Part shown: positions 8,490 through 17,637 of the stretch, in pieces | How the letters are laid out: each line of letters begins with the position of its first letter | How positions within the stretch are numbered: position 1 is the first letter of the stretch | Origin: Clostridium sp. | Lineage (GTDB): Bacteria; Bacillota; Clostridia; Clostridiales; Clostridiaceae | Assembly: GCA_018372555.1 (NCBI GenBank) | Contig: JAHAIU010000014.1 | Location: 1-33,917, forward strand | Length of the DNA stretch: 33,917 bases | Direction of reading: 5' to 3' | The notes under the pieces: model-generated | What the model was told of the DNA's origin: nothing | Seen by the model: only the letters and a program-made list of their open reading frames with translations | Database searches by the model: none | Made by a program: the position numbers and the translations under genes

Positions 8490-10688
8490 TTATCTTAATT
8501 CAAAGTTTAACTCTTGAACCTCATTTGAATTTGCTCCAACCATAGCAATAAACTTACCTTTTTCAGACTTAAATTCATTACTTAAAGTATGGAATCTTAA
8601 CATTTCTTCGTTTATTTTAAAGATAACTTCCTTTTCTTCTCCTGGCATTAATTTTAATTTTTTAAAGCTCTTTAATTCCTTAACTGGTCTAACTACACTT
8701 CCACTTACATCTCTAATATATAATTGAACAGTTTCTCTCCCTTCAACATTTCCAATATTTTTTATCTTAACCTTTAATGAGATCTCATCATTTTCTGTCA
8801 TAATATTCTTATCTAGTTCTGCATTACTATATTCAAAAGTTGTATAGCTTAATCCATATCCAAATGGATATAATGGAGCATTCGGTGCATCTAAATAATG
8901 TGTACAGTATCTTTCATCTCCAAATTTATGCTTCTCACCATATTCTTTTACTTTTGGTCTTCCTGTACTAAAGCAATTATAATAAACAGGAACTTGTCCA
9001 ACATTATATGGGAATGACATACTTAAACGTCCTTGTGGATTTACATCTCCAAATAATACATTTGCTATTGCATTTCCTCCTTCTGTTCCTGGATACCAAG
9101 CCTCTAAAATAGCTTGTGATTCATTTGAAATATCTGTTATATCTAATGGTCTTCCATTAAATAAAACTACTACTGTTGGTTTTTTTAATGCTAATATTTC
9201 TCTTGCAAGCTTTTCTTGAACTCCTGGAAGTTTAATATTAGTTCTACTTCCACCTTCTCCACTTAAATCATGATGCTCTCCTAAAGCTAAAACTACAACT
9301 TCCGCTTCCTTTGCAATTTTTATTGCTTCTTCAAATCCATCTTCACATAATGATTCTTCTTCTATTTCTGGAATTTCACTTGAGCATACATTAGCAACTA
9401 ATACCCTATCTTTACCTAATTTGTTTATTAAACCATCTTTTAAACTTACTGTTTCTTCAAATTTTCCTTGCCATGACCAGCCACCTAGAATCATATGATT
9501 ATCTGCAAACGGACCTACAATAGCAACCTTAGAAACATCTTTTCTTAAAGGTAATACTCCATTATTCTTTAAAAGAACCATTGAATTTTCAGCAGCTTTT
9601 CTTACTGACTTTCTATGTTCATCACATAATATTAATTTAGCTTCAAGTTCTTCATCAGCACCTCTATATGGATTTTCAAATAGTCCTAAGTCTTTCTTTA
9701 ATTGAAGTATTCTAAGTACACATTCATCAACTAGTTTTAGATCTAGCTTTCCTTCTTTAACTAAAGTAGCTATATGATGTACATAATGAGTTGTCATCAT
9801 TTCGATATCCACTCCTGCTTTTATTCCCTTTTCAGCAGCTTCCTTCCCATCTTCAGCTACTCCATGAGGTATAAGTTCTGCAACTGCACCCCAGTCAGAT
9901 ATTACGACTCCATTAAAATTCCATTCATCTCTTAATATATCTCTCATAAGCCATGTATTTCCTGAGGAAGGTACTCCATCAACCGTATTAAATGAAGTCA
10001 TTAGCATTTTTGCTCCTTCTTCAATAGCTGCTTTATATGCTGGTAAATAATACTCTCTTAAATTTCTTTCTGACATATTTACTGTGTTATAGTCTCTTCC
10101 ACCCTCTGGTGCTCCATAAGCTGCAAAGTGCTTTACACAAGCTACTATATTTTCATTCTTTGTTAAGTCTCCCTGATATCCTCTTACAAATGCCCTTGCA
10201 AAAAGAGAATTTAAATATGGATCTTCACCTGTTGATTCCATAACCCTTCCCCATCTTGCATCTCTTACTAAATCAACCATTGGTGAAAATGTAACATGTA
10301 TTCCTCCAGCAGCAGCTTCCTTAGCTGCTATTCTTGCTGATTCCTCTGCAATTTCCATATCCCATGTACATCCTAGTGCTAATGGAATTGGATATATAGT
10401 TCTATATCCATGTATAACATCTGCCATAAATAATAATGGGATTTTCTTTTCATTTTTCTTCAAATATTCAGATTGAATTTCCTTCATTTCCTTAGCACCT
10501 GAAATACCAAGTACAGAGCCAGCTAAATTAATTTCTTTTGAACCTATTCCCATATCTTGCATAGGTCCAGTAACCTCTCCCTTATTACTATCATTAAATA
10601 AAAAAGGCGCTAATTGTAATAATTGTCCTGCCTTTTCTTCAATTGTTAAATCAGCTAATATTTCTTTTATATTCACATCTTTATTCAT
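8490..10688 (-). CDS. GH3 beta-glucosidase, cytosolic
   Basis: This 732-aa protein lacks a signal peptide. It has the standard GH3 order: N-terminal (beta/alpha)8 domain with KHFAAYG (186-192) and VVISDWGA, where D265 is the likely nucleophile. The alpha/beta sandwich carries LSGEGGSRTNIKLP, with E478 as the likely acid. A fibronectin III-like domain covers about 640-732. The length is close to that of the Listeria innocua GH3 enzyme that splits sophorose and longer beta-1,2-glucooligosaccharides and sits beside a GH94 phosphorylase. Here it would turn sophorose or chain ends into glucose. The ATG has AAGGGGAT upstream. Two AGAAACGTTTCT-type palindromes stand before it, so it probably has its own regulated promoter. 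Confidence 0.9.
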   Translation of the reverse strand: MNKDVNIKEILADLTIEEKAGQLLQLAPFLFNDSNKGEVTGPMQDMGIGSKEINLAGSVLGISGAKEMKEIQSEYLKKNEKKIPLLFMADVIHGYRTIYPIPLALGCTWDMEIAEESARIAAKEAAAGGIHVTFSPMVDLVRDARWGRVMESTGEDPYLNSLFARAFVRGYQGDLTKNENIVACVKHFAAYGAPEGGRDYNTVNMSERNLREYYLPAYKAAIEEGAKMLMTSFNTVDGVPSSGNTWLMRDILRDEWNFNGVVISDWGAVAELIPHGVAEDGKEAAEKGIKAGVDIEMMTTHYVHHIATLVKEGKLDLKLVDECVLRILQLKKDLGLFENPYRGADEELEAKLILCDEHRKSVRKAAENSMVLLKNNGVLPLRKDVSKVAIVGPFADNHMILGGWSWQGKFEETVSLKDGLINKLGKDRVLVANVCSSEIPEIEEESLCEDGFEEAIKIAKEAEVVVLALGEHHDLSGEGGSRTNIKLPGVQEKLAREILALKKPTVVVLFNGRPLDITDISNESQAILEAWYPGTEGGNAIANVLFGDVNPQGRLSMSFPYNVGQVPVYYNCFSTGRPKVKEYGEKHKFGDERYCTHYLDAPNAPLYPFGYGLSYTTFEYSNAELDKNIMTENDEISLKVKIKNIGNVEGRETVQLYIRDVSGSVVRPVKELKSFKKLKLMPGEEKEVIFKINEEMLRFHTLSNEFKSEKGKFIAMVGANSNEVQELNFELR

Positions 10689-10735
10689 AATTCTATCCCC
10701 TTCTTAAACAAAAATTTTATTTTTAATATTTCCTA

Positions 10736-10747
10736 GGAAACGTTTCT
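10736..10747. promoter_or_regulatory. Operator palindrome 1 upstream of GH3
   Basis: GGAAACGTTTCT, centred about 53 nt upstream of the GH3 start codon. On the minus strand it sits between TTGTTA (possible -35) and an AT-rich segment with ATATTAA (possible -10), a common place for a repressor site. It is one of five near-identical 12-mers in the window, all with a central CG. Confidence 0.65.
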
Positions 10748-10813
10748 TTAACAATAATCTGATATTTGCTTAGCTATTACTAGGATTATTCTAATAATAA
10801 ATCAATTACTATT

Positions 10814-10825
10814 AGAAACGTTTCT
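10814..10825. promoter_or_regulatory. Operator palindrome 2 upstream of GH3
   Basis: AGAAACGTTTCT is a perfect 12-bp palindrome, 78 bp (centre to centre) from palindrome 1. Two sites at this spacing could allow DNA looping. The other part of the 261-bp gap (10689-10949) is AT-rich, with no gene recognised. The ABC exporter stop lies at its far end. Confidence 0.65.
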
Positions 10826-10949
10826 GTAAAAATGTATTTTATGTAAAGGTTTTATATGTCTACTTACATATTATATTCTTTTAATATTTTTTACAATAGA
10901 AATTTAAATATTTTATGTTTTTAGTACCCTCCTCCATTAACTTTCCTTA

Positions 10950-12722
10950 CTATACAATTGTAAATTGTGACTTATATAAAGAATAATATTCTCCCTTTTG
11001 CCTTAATAATTCTTCATGAGTTCCTGACTCTAATACCTTTTTATCTGAAATGTACATTATTTTATTTGAGTTAACTATAGTAGATAATCTATGTGCTATT
11101 ACAATTGAAGTTCTATTCTTCATAAGTACTTCTAGCCCCTGCTGTAAAAGTAGCTCTGTTTCTGTATCGATACTTGAAGTAGCTTCATCTAATATTAATA
11201 TTTTAGGATTAGCTAGTAGTACTCTAGCAAAAGAAATAAGTTGTCTTTGTCCAACTGATAATCTATTGCCTTGTTCCTTTACTTCTGTGTAATATCCATC
11301 TTCAAACTCCATTATGAACTCATGTGCTTTTACTATTTTAGCTACCTCTATAATCTCTTCTTCTGTTGCATCTAATCTCCCATATCTTATATTTTCTATT
11401 ATTGTGCCAGAAAAAATGAATGGATCTTGCATCATTACTCCAATATTATTTCTAAGTGAAGATAAAGATATATCATTAATATTAAAATCATCAATTAATA
11501 CATTACCTTTTGTAGCTTTATAGAATCTTGATATTAAATTTACTATTGTAGTCTTTCCAGCTCCAGTGGGTCCAACCAATGCAACCTTTTCTCCTCCCTT
11601 AATATCAAAACTTATATTTTCTAATATAGGATTTCCTTCCTCATATTCAAAAGAAACATTTTTAAACTCTATTCTTCCATGAGTATCTATTAATTCTAAG
11701 GGATTATCTATATCCCTTTCTGGCTCCTCATCCATAGCTTCAAATATTCTTTCTAAATATGCCATAGAGTTAATAAAGGTATTATAGAAATTTCCTATAT
11801 TAGTTATAGGAAACCAAAATGTCCAGACGTACGAAATAAATGCAGTTAATAGTCCTATACTAACAGTATTATCTAATATTAAAATTGAGTAAACATATAT
11901 ACTAGCAACTGATAATATTGAAATAGTTTCAATTGATGGCCAAACTAGTAGATTTAATTTTAATGCACTTATATGAGCTCTACTATATTCTGTACACACA
12001 TCCCTATAAACAATTTTGTTCTCCTCTTCTCTAGAAAACATTTGCGTTACTTTTATTCCATTTATACTTTCATGTATATACGCATTCATATTAGATTCCT
12101 TTGAACTTAATCTTTGGTGTGCCTTCCTTTGAAGTCTTGATAGTAATAGCATTACTGCAAGTAATATTGGTATTCCTGTTAAGGTTATTAATGTTAATTG
12201 AAAATTAAGGTACATCATAAATATTATAGTTATTACTAAAGTAAACATATCTGCAAGTAAGTTAACAAAACCATTAGATAAAACATCACTCAATGAATTA
12301 ATATAGTTAACCACTCTTGTTAATATTTTGCCGTGTGGCCTTGAATCAAAATAATTAAAGGATACTCTTTGAATATTTATAAACAAATCTCTTCTAATAT
12401 CAACTAATATATTTTGACCTACCTCTGACATTATGTACATCCTATGCCTCATAATAATTGATAATACGACTATTGATATAAAATATAATACTGATACAAT
12501 CATTAACCCTACTATATTATTATTAGGAATTTGTACATCCATTGCATTTTTTATTAGTAATGGCCCTAACAATGAGACTATACTTGATATGAAAATTAAT
12601 ATTAATGATAAAATTATTTTTCTTTTATACGGTGCTATATATGTACCTAGCCTTTTAAAATCTTCCTTTTTAAACCCTTGTTGGAGAATTTCATCCTCAT
12701 CATATTTATTACGCTTAGCCAT
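10950..12722 (-). CDS. ABC exporter half-transporter, subunit B (canonical Walker B, altered signature)
   Basis: This 590-aa protein has an N-terminal six-helix membrane domain (about 35-310) and a C-terminal ATPase. Walker A is GPTGAGKT (384-391), Walker B is ILILDE (508-513) with the catalytic glutamate, and the switch histidine is in VIAHRLST. Its signature motif reads LSVGQ (488-492) instead of LSGGQ. It overlaps the preceding exporter gene by 8 nt, so the two are translationally coupled and should form a heterodimer. The substrate is unknown. Drug or lipid export is typical of such pairs. Export of a glycan is possible given the setting, since cyclic beta-1,2-glucan exporters in Rhizobiaceae are also ABC half-transporters, but that is inference. 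Confidence 0.9.
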   Translation of the reverse strand: MAKRNKYDEDEILQQGFKKEDFKRLGTYIAPYKRKIILSLILIFISSIVSLLGPLLIKNAMDVQIPNNNIVGLMIVSVLYFISIVVLSIIMRHRMYIMSEVGQNILVDIRRDLFINIQRVSFNYFDSRPHGKILTRVVNYINSLSDVLSNGFVNLLADMFTLVITIIFMMYLNFQLTLITLTGIPILLAVMLLLSRLQRKAHQRLSSKESNMNAYIHESINGIKVTQMFSREEENKIVYRDVCTEYSRAHISALKLNLLVWPSIETISILSVASIYVYSILILDNTVSIGLLTAFISYVWTFWFPITNIGNFYNTFINSMAYLERIFEAMDEEPERDIDNPLELIDTHGRIEFKNVSFEYEEGNPILENISFDIKGGEKVALVGPTGAGKTTIVNLISRFYKATKGNVLIDDFNINDISLSSLRNNIGVMMQDPFIFSGTIIENIRYGRLDATEEEIIEVAKIVKAHEFIMEFEDGYYTEVKEQGNRLSVGQRQLISFARVLLANPKILILDEATSSIDTETELLLQQGLEVLMKNRTSIVIAHRLSTIVNSNKIMYISDKKVLESGTHEELLRQKGEYYSLYKSQFTIV

Positions 12723-14463
12723 TTACTGCTCCCTTCTGAACATTAAAATTACCTGATTGACTATTATAAATAGTATAATAATATCCTCGCTTCTCTATTA
12801 ATTCTTGGTGATTTCCTTGCTCAACTATTTCCCCATTATCTAAAACTAAAATTACATCTGCTTGCCTTACTGAAGAAATTCTATGAGCTATAATAAATTT
12901 AGTTTTTTCCTTACCAATACTTTTTAATTCCTTTTGAATTCTCTTCTCAGTTTCCATATCTACTGCTGATGTTATATCATCTAAAATAAGTATTGATGAA
13001 TCTTTCATCAGTGCTCTTGCTAATGATATTCTTTGCTTTTGTCCTCCTGATAATCCTACGCCTCTTTCCCCTACTACAGTTTCATATCCATCATCAAGCT
13101 TTGTTATAAAATCATGAGCCTGAGATTTTTTTGCTTTTAATTTTATTTCCTCTAAGCTAGCTTTTGGATTACCATAGGCTATATTATCCTTAATGGTATC
13201 AGAAAACAAAAATATTTCTTGCATCGCCGATGTTATTGAGCTTCTTAATGTTGCTAAATCAATTTCTTTTATATCTATTCCATCAATTAGTATCCTACCT
13301 TCTGTTGGATCATAAAATCTGCATAACAAATTTATTAATGTTGATTTTCCTGCTCCAGTATGTCCAACAATTCCAACAGTTTCTCCTCTTTTAACCTCGA
13401 AAGATATATTACTAATTGCATCTGTATCTTCAAATTTAAAACTTACATTTTCAAATTTTATATCTCCTTTTATTTTTCCTAAATTGACATGATTACTGTG
13501 ATTTTTTATTTTACTTTCTGTATTTAATAACTCTCTTATTTTAGCTGAAGAGGCTATAAATCTTTGAGTATCATTTACTAAGGTTCCAACCATTCTCATA
13601 GGATTATTTAGTGCCCATAATAAATTATTAAACACAACTATATCTCCTAATGTTAGCCTATTATTTATAACTAACACCCCTCCTACTAATATCATTATTA
13701 CACTTAACATACTAGCAGCTAAATTTAATCTTGGAATGTAGGTTTTAGTTACAATTACTGACTCTAAGTTTTTATCTCTATAATTTTTATTTTCCTTATC
13801 AAATTTCTCTATTTCATATTTTTCCCTATTAAAGGCTCTTACAACTCTATTTCCACTTATATTTTCTTGGACTACAGAGTTAAGACTTGAATAAGCCTCC
13901 CTTATAGCATAAAATGTTGGCTGTATTTTATCACTCATCTTTTTAGTTAGAAAATAAATAATTGGACACATTGTAAGCATAACAACTGTTAAGGTAGGAC
14001 TTATAATAATCATTGAGCAAATTGCAAAAATAAACACACTCAATTGTTCTACGCTGCAAAATATTACCCATGCAAGAAAATGTCTTAAAGCATCTGTATC
14101 TCCTGTCATCCTAGCCATTATGTCTCCAGTTCTCACACTGTTATAATAGGTAAAATCTAAACTTAATAACTTTTCATATAAATCTTGCCTAACATTTAGT
14201 AAAACACTTTGTGACACATTTTCAAAAATCATTTGATAAGTATATCCTATAATATTCTTAAGTAATACTATTGATATAACCGATATTATAATAGGCATTA
14301 ATAAATTAACTTTTCCCTCCCCTATTACCTCATCAATTATCTTACCGAATAAAAAGGGATTTATCATATTTACTAATGATATTAAAAGAACTAAAAAAAT
14401 TCCTATACTATATTTGTACTTATATTTGTTTAAGTACCTAAAAATCCACTTAATGCTTTCCAT
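12715..14463 (-). CDS. ABC exporter half-transporter, subunit A (degenerate Walker B, canonical signature)
   Basis: This 582-aa protein has the same layout as its partner: six membrane helices in about residues 15-300, then the ATPase. Walker A is GHTGAGKS (367-374) and the signature is a normal LSGGQ (471-475). Walker B is ILILDD (491-496), so D496 replaces the catalytic glutamate. In heterodimers the Walker motifs of this subunit pair with the altered LSVGQ of the other, forming one degenerate site. The remaining site, partner Walker motifs with this LSGGQ, is canonical. That asymmetry matches the LmrCD/TM287-288 type of exporter. The gene is divergent from the AraC-type regulator, with 130 bp between the two starts. 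Confidence 0.9.
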   Translation of the reverse strand: MESIKWIFRYLNKYKYKYSIGIFLVLLISLVNMINPFLFGKIIDEVIGEGKVNLLMPIIISVISIVLLKNIIGYTYQMIFENVSQSVLLNVRQDLYEKLLSLDFTYYNSVRTGDIMARMTGDTDALRHFLAWVIFCSVEQLSVFIFAICSMIIISPTLTVVMLTMCPIIYFLTKKMSDKIQPTFYAIREAYSSLNSVVQENISGNRVVRAFNREKYEIEKFDKENKNYRDKNLESVIVTKTYIPRLNLAASMLSVIMILVGGVLVINNRLTLGDIVVFNNLLWALNNPMRMVGTLVNDTQRFIASSAKIRELLNTESKIKNHSNHVNLGKIKGDIKFENVSFKFEDTDAISNISFEVKRGETVGIVGHTGAGKSTLINLLCRFYDPTEGRILIDGIDIKEIDLATLRSSITSAMQEIFLFSDTIKDNIAYGNPKASLEEIKLKAKKSQAHDFITKLDDGYETVVGERGVGLSGGQKQRISLARALMKDSSILILDDITSAVDMETEKRIQKELKSIGKEKTKFIIAHRISSVRQADVILVLDNGEIVEQGNHQELIEKRGYYYTIYNSQSGNFNVQKGAVNG

Positions 14464-14558
14464 TTTCTAAACCGTCCTTTTCTTATATATAATTTAATTA
14501 TAAGAAGCTTATTGAAAATAAAAATGTATTATATTAAACTTAAGATGTACTTTTTTAT

Positions 14559-14570
14559 AAAAACGTTTCT
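14559..14570. promoter_or_regulatory. Operator-like palindrome upstream of the AraC-type gene
   Basis: AAAAACGTTTCT lies 24 nt before the AraC ATG in the divergent gap with the ABC exporter. The right half matches the other operators exactly and the left half has one change. A possible AraC promoter, TTGAAA (14512-14517) with TAAACT 17 nt further on, lies just upstream, so the site would fall in the 5' leader. Confidence 0.5.
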
Positions 14571-14593
14571 ATTCCAATTAAGGAGATTATTTT

Positions 14594-15445
14594 ATGTTCA
14601 AAAATGAAAACAATATAGATAACTATAATCCACAAATTTTATTTTTATTTGATGGAAAATATACTTATATTGGCGAAACACCAGAAACTGAATATCATTG
14701 TCATAATGATATGATTGAAATATCTATTGTACTATCAGGTAATGTAGATTACTTAATAAATAACCAGATACATACGGTAAAAAGAGGTCAAGTTCTTATA
14801 TTTAATGAAGGAGTCTACCATCAAGAACTTCTTAGCGAAGAAACTATTTGCCACGAACTACATATTGGCTTAAATAGCATTAGTCTTTTTAATAATGAAA
14901 ATTGTATTAATTTCGATGCTGGAAGCATTCTAACCTTAAACAAATATAGAAATGAATTTTTAAAATGCTGTGAGGAAATAATATCAGAACAAGGCTATCA
15001 TGAATACAATTCTCCTTTTATGTTAAAATCTCTAGTTATGAAATTATTAGTTATACTCTCTAGAGAAATTAATGATGATACAAGTAAAGTTGTTTCTTCA
15101 GATATATCATTTAACTCTCATGAAAATAAAATATTAGTAAAGAATATTACTGATTACTTTGAAAAAAATTATATGAATGATATTTCTTTAAATACCATAT
15201 CACAAAATATGTATTTAAGCCCTGTTTATATTTCAAAGATATTTAAAGAGCTTATGGGAGATTCTCCAATAAATTATCTTATAAAAATTAGACTTTCAAA
15301 AGCTAAGGAATTACTAAAAAAAGAAAAACTACCAATCAAAGTAATAGCTAAGATGGTTGGTTATAATGATCCTTATTATTTTAGCAAGCACTTCAAAAAA
15401 TTTTATGGAGTTTCACCAGCTAAATTTAAAAATACTTATAGATAA
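14594..15445 (+). CDS. AraC-family transcriptional regulator
   Basis: This 283-aa protein has an N-terminal cupin-like sensor half (about 20-110) with HCHNDMIEIS, typical of sugar-sensing AraC proteins, and a C-terminal double helix-turn-helix (about 185-283). The DNA-binding half contains ISLNTISQNMYLSPVYISK, split as first helix-turn-helix, followed by the standard closing block YNDPYYFSKHFKKFYGVSPA. AAGGAG stands 8 nt before the ATG. It is divergent from the ABC exporter and precedes the esterase on the same strand. The 237-bp gap between them (15446-15682) is AT-rich with no gene recognised. It may activate the exporter, the esterase or the glycan genes; which of these cannot be told here. 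Confidence 0.9.
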   Translation: MFKNENNIDNYNPQILFLFDGKYTYIGETPETEYHCHNDMIEISIVLSGNVDYLINNQIHTVKRGQVLIFNEGVYHQELLSEETICHELHIGLNSISLFNNENCINFDAGSILTLNKYRNEFLKCCEEIISEQGYHEYNSPFMLKSLVMKLLVILSREINDDTSKVVSSDISFNSHENKILVKNITDYFEKNYMNDISLNTISQNMYLSPVYISKIFKELMGDSPINYLIKIRLSKAKELLKKEKLPIKVIAKMVGYNDPYYFSKHFKKFYGVSPAKFKNTYR

Positions 15446-15682
15446 ATTTATTTAAAATTATATAAGTTGTAATTAAGTTTTTACATTTTATGAAGTTTTA
15501 TTTTGTGTTGAAAATAATTAATATATGAAGTTATCTAAACAACTTATATTTAAATTAAAAGATCAATTCTTTCAATTTAGATAATTTGCTAAAGAATTAT
15601 TTCTAATTTATGATGATATAAAACTATAGATGTAGATTATTAATTAAAATATATATAGAATATTTTAAAAGGAGGTTTACTT

Positions 15683-16429
15683 ATGGAAATAATAAATCAT
15701 ATATTTGATTCAAAAGCCCTTGGATGTAGCACAAGCTTTAATGTTCTAATTCCTAGTAATACTTCAATAGATAACTCATTTGGTACACTTTACCTCTTGC
15801 ATGGTGCATATGGAAATGAGAATGACTGGCTTAATTGTTCTACTATTAAAGAGTTATCAATTAAACACAATCTTATTTTTGTCTTTCCTAGAGGAGAACA
15901 AAGCTATTATACTAATGCATTAAATGGTCCTCAATATGAAGATTTCATTTCAAAAGAATTAAAGATTTTCATAGAAAATACCTATAACGTTTCTAAAAAT
16001 AGAGAAAATACCTATATAGCAGGGTTGTCAATGGGTGGATATGGAGCATTAAAAATAGCATTAAATAATAAAGATAAATATTCTTTAGTTGGCTCATTTT
16101 CTGGAGTAGTTGATATTGCTAAAATAGCCCCACAAAGAGATAATTCTGTATTCAGATTTGATTTAACTTTTGGTGATATTAGTAAGTTAAAAGGTAGTAA
16201 ACATGATTTATTTAAACTATCTTATGATTCCTTTAAGGATAAGAAGTATGATCTAGATATTTTTATTAGCTGTGGAACTGAAGATCATTTATATACTGAT
16301 AACTTAAGATTCAAGTATCATCTTTCTTCTACAGGTTATGATTTTATCTATAGTGAAAGTCCAGGAGTCCATGATTGGATTTACTGGAATAAAGCTATAA
16401 CTGAATTTCTTAATCTTATAAAAAAATAG
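15683..16429 (+). CDS. Esterase family protein (alpha/beta hydrolase, EstA/CE1-like)
   Basis: This 248-aa protein belongs to the putative esterase fold (PF00756). It has YLLHGAYGNENDW (oxyanion region, 37-49), the nucleophile elbow GLSMGGYG with S116, and an Asp/His pair in CGTEDHLY (D201) and GVHDW (H230), which completes a triad. No signal peptide is seen, so it is cytoplasmic. Relatives hydrolyse short acyl esters such as tributyrin, or remove acyl groups from sugars. Because bacterial beta-1,2-glucans can carry acyl groups such as succinyl, de-acylation of imported oligosaccharides is an attractive but unproved role. AGGAGG stands 9 nt before the ATG. It converges with the LacI-type gene on a shared terminator. 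Confidence 0.85.
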   Translation: MEIINHIFDSKALGCSTSFNVLIPSNTSIDNSFGTLYLLHGAYGNENDWLNCSTIKELSIKHNLIFVFPRGEQSYYTNALNGPQYEDFISKELKIFIENTYNVSKNRENTYIAGLSMGGYGALKIALNNKDKYSLVGSFSGVVDIAKIAPQRDNSVFRFDLTFGDISKLKGSKHDLFKLSYDSFKDKKYDLDIFISCGTEDHLYTDNLRFKYHLSSTGYDFIYSESPGVHDWIYWNKAITEFLNLIKK

Positions 16430-16454
16430 ATATAAATATTTATATCTATTTTTT
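16421..16454. terminator. Bidirectional terminator between the esterase and the LacI-type gene
   Basis: A 34-bp perfect palindrome (16-bp arms around TA) has A-runs on the left and T-runs on the right, so it can end transcription in both directions. It overlaps the end of the esterase coding region and also the last codons of the LacI-type gene, leaving almost no free sequence between the convergent genes. Confidence 0.85.
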
Positions 16455-17462
16455 TCGAGTCTTTATATTATGATTTTTTCTTTCTGTTAACGATTCCCTT
16501 ATTATAAATTCAGTTGAAAGCATTTTGCTTCTTCCATCATAATTTCCCTTTAAATTATTAAATAATGTATGAGTAGCTAAAACTCCTAAATCATATGCAG
16601 GTCTTCTAATTGTTGTTAATTTAGGTGTTATATATTCACATAAAGGTATATCATCAAAACCCATAACAGCTATTTCCTTTGGAATCTTTATGTTATACTC
16701 CTTTAAAGCCTTAATTGCACCAATTGCCATTTCATCATTTGCAGCACAAACAACTTCAGGTAAATCCCCACTTTCAATAACTTTCTTCAGAATATTATAT
16801 CCACTTTCCTCTTCAAAATTTCCTATGCAATCCCAGTTCTTCTTTAAATTTAATCCGTAATTTTCTATTCCATCCTTAAATCCTTCATAACGCTTTTCAC
16901 TATCATAAGTTCCCTTAGGTCCATTAATTAATAAAATATCTTTATATCCTTGCTCTGCAATAAATTTCATTGCATTGTATGATGCATTTTTATTATCTAA
17001 AAGAACACTTGAAATAAACTCTCCCTTAAGTTCTCTATCTAGTGTTACAATAGGGAAGTTTTCAGTTGCATATTCCTTTATTATTTTATCACTTATATCT
17101 GCTGATAAAACTATTGCTCCATCAACTATCTTTTGTCCAAATAATCTTGTAACTTTATTTTTACTAGACATGCACTCTGCTACAATTATTTCATATCCAT
17201 TTGCTCTAGCTACATCTCTTGCACCTCTAATTATTTCACTATATATGGGACCATTAAAGTTATTTAAAAATACTCCAATGATTTCTGTCTTTTTAGTTTT
17301 TAAACTTCTTGCTATTCCGCTCGGCCTATAATCTAATTTTTTTGCTGCATCTAATATTTTCTTTTTAGTTTCTTCACTTACATTCCCTGTATTGTTTAGT
17401 GCATAAGAAACCGTAGAAATAGATACATTAGCTAATTTTGCTACATCTTTTATATTGCTCAT
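16446..17462 (-). CDS. LacI-family transcriptional regulator
   Basis: This 338-aa protein has the classic N-terminal helix-turn-helix: IKDVAKLANVSISTVSYALN (4-23), then the hinge region YRPSGIARSLK (51-61). A periplasmic-binding-protein-like sensor domain follows (about 62-330), with IDGAIVLSAD, AANDEMAIGAIKAL and VMGFDDIPLCEYI. It is the only LacI-type gene seen here and sits between the enzyme and transport operons. CG-centred palindromes such as AGAAACGTTTCT are typical LacI-family operators, so it is the first candidate for control of the locus, probably as a repressor released by a beta-1,2-glucooligosaccharide. None of those sites lies before its own gene. The ATG has AGAGGG 5 nt upstream and AGGAGG further out. 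Confidence 0.93.
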   Translation of the reverse strand: MSNIKDVAKLANVSISTVSYALNNTGNVSEETKKKILDAAKKLDYRPSGIARSLKTKKTEIIGVFLNNFNGPIYSEIIRGARDVARANGYEIIVAECMSSKNKVTRLFGQKIVDGAIVLSADISDKIIKEYATENFPIVTLDRELKGEFISSVLLDNKNASYNAMKFIAEQGYKDILLINGPKGTYDSEKRYEGFKDGIENYGLNLKKNWDCIGNFEEESGYNILKKVIESGDLPEVVCAANDEMAIGAIKALKEYNIKIPKEIAVMGFDDIPLCEYITPKLTTIRRPAYDLGVLATHTLFNNLKGNYDGRSKMLSTEFIIRESLTERKNHNIKTRKK

Positions 17463-17505
17463 CGTGTCCCTCTTACCTCCTCTAATAATAAATTACATTA
17501 TTTAA

Positions 17506-17536
17506 ATTCTACCATATAATTTACGATTTATTCGTA
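17506..17536 (-). promoter_or_regulatory. Promoter of the LacI-type gene with an adjoining inverted repeat
   Basis: The minus strand reads TGGTAGAAT (17506-17514), an extended -10 box about 44 nt before the start codon. Immediately upstream, TACGA-N5-TCGTA (17522-17536) forms an inverted repeat in the -35 position. It differs from the locus operators and may be a site for self-regulation or for another factor. Confidence 0.4.
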
Positions 17537-17562
17537 TAAATTTCAATTATTAATATCATAAT

Positions 17563-17590
17563 TTTTAGAATTTATTAATAAATTCTAAAA
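17563..17590. repeat. 28-bp perfect AT-rich palindrome
   Basis: The arms TTTTAGAATTTA and TAAATTCTAAAA flank a central TTAA. It lies between the transport operon terminator and the promoter of the LacI-type gene. It may be a second terminator element, because T-runs border both arms, or a protein site. Confidence 0.5.
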
Positions 17591-17599
17591 TGTAATAAA

Positions 17600-17624
17600 C
17601 TCAGAAGGAAATAAGCCTTCTGAG
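17600..17624 (-). terminator. Rho-independent terminator of the transport operon
   Basis: CTCAGAAGG and CCTTCTGAG form a 9-bp GC-containing stem with a 7-nt loop. On the minus strand it is followed by TTTATTACATTTTAG. It lies 13 nt past the stop codon of the last permease gene. Confidence 0.8.
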
Positions 17625-17637
17625 CTTTGCACAATTA

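Noticed and set aside
10736..10825. CcpA cre sites
   Set aside because: The palindromes have AAACGTTT around the centre, while cre has one more base between AA and CG and TG/CA ends. They fit a different LacI-family protein better.
12433..12756. Hydrophobic plus-strand frame opposite the ABC exporter genes
   Set aside because: It mirrors membrane-helix codons of the true genes, spans their overlap and has no support of its own.
15983..15994. TATAACGTTTCT inside the esterase gene as a sixth operator
   Set aside because: Only one half matches and it lies 300 nt into a coding region; chance is sufficient in an AT-rich sequence.
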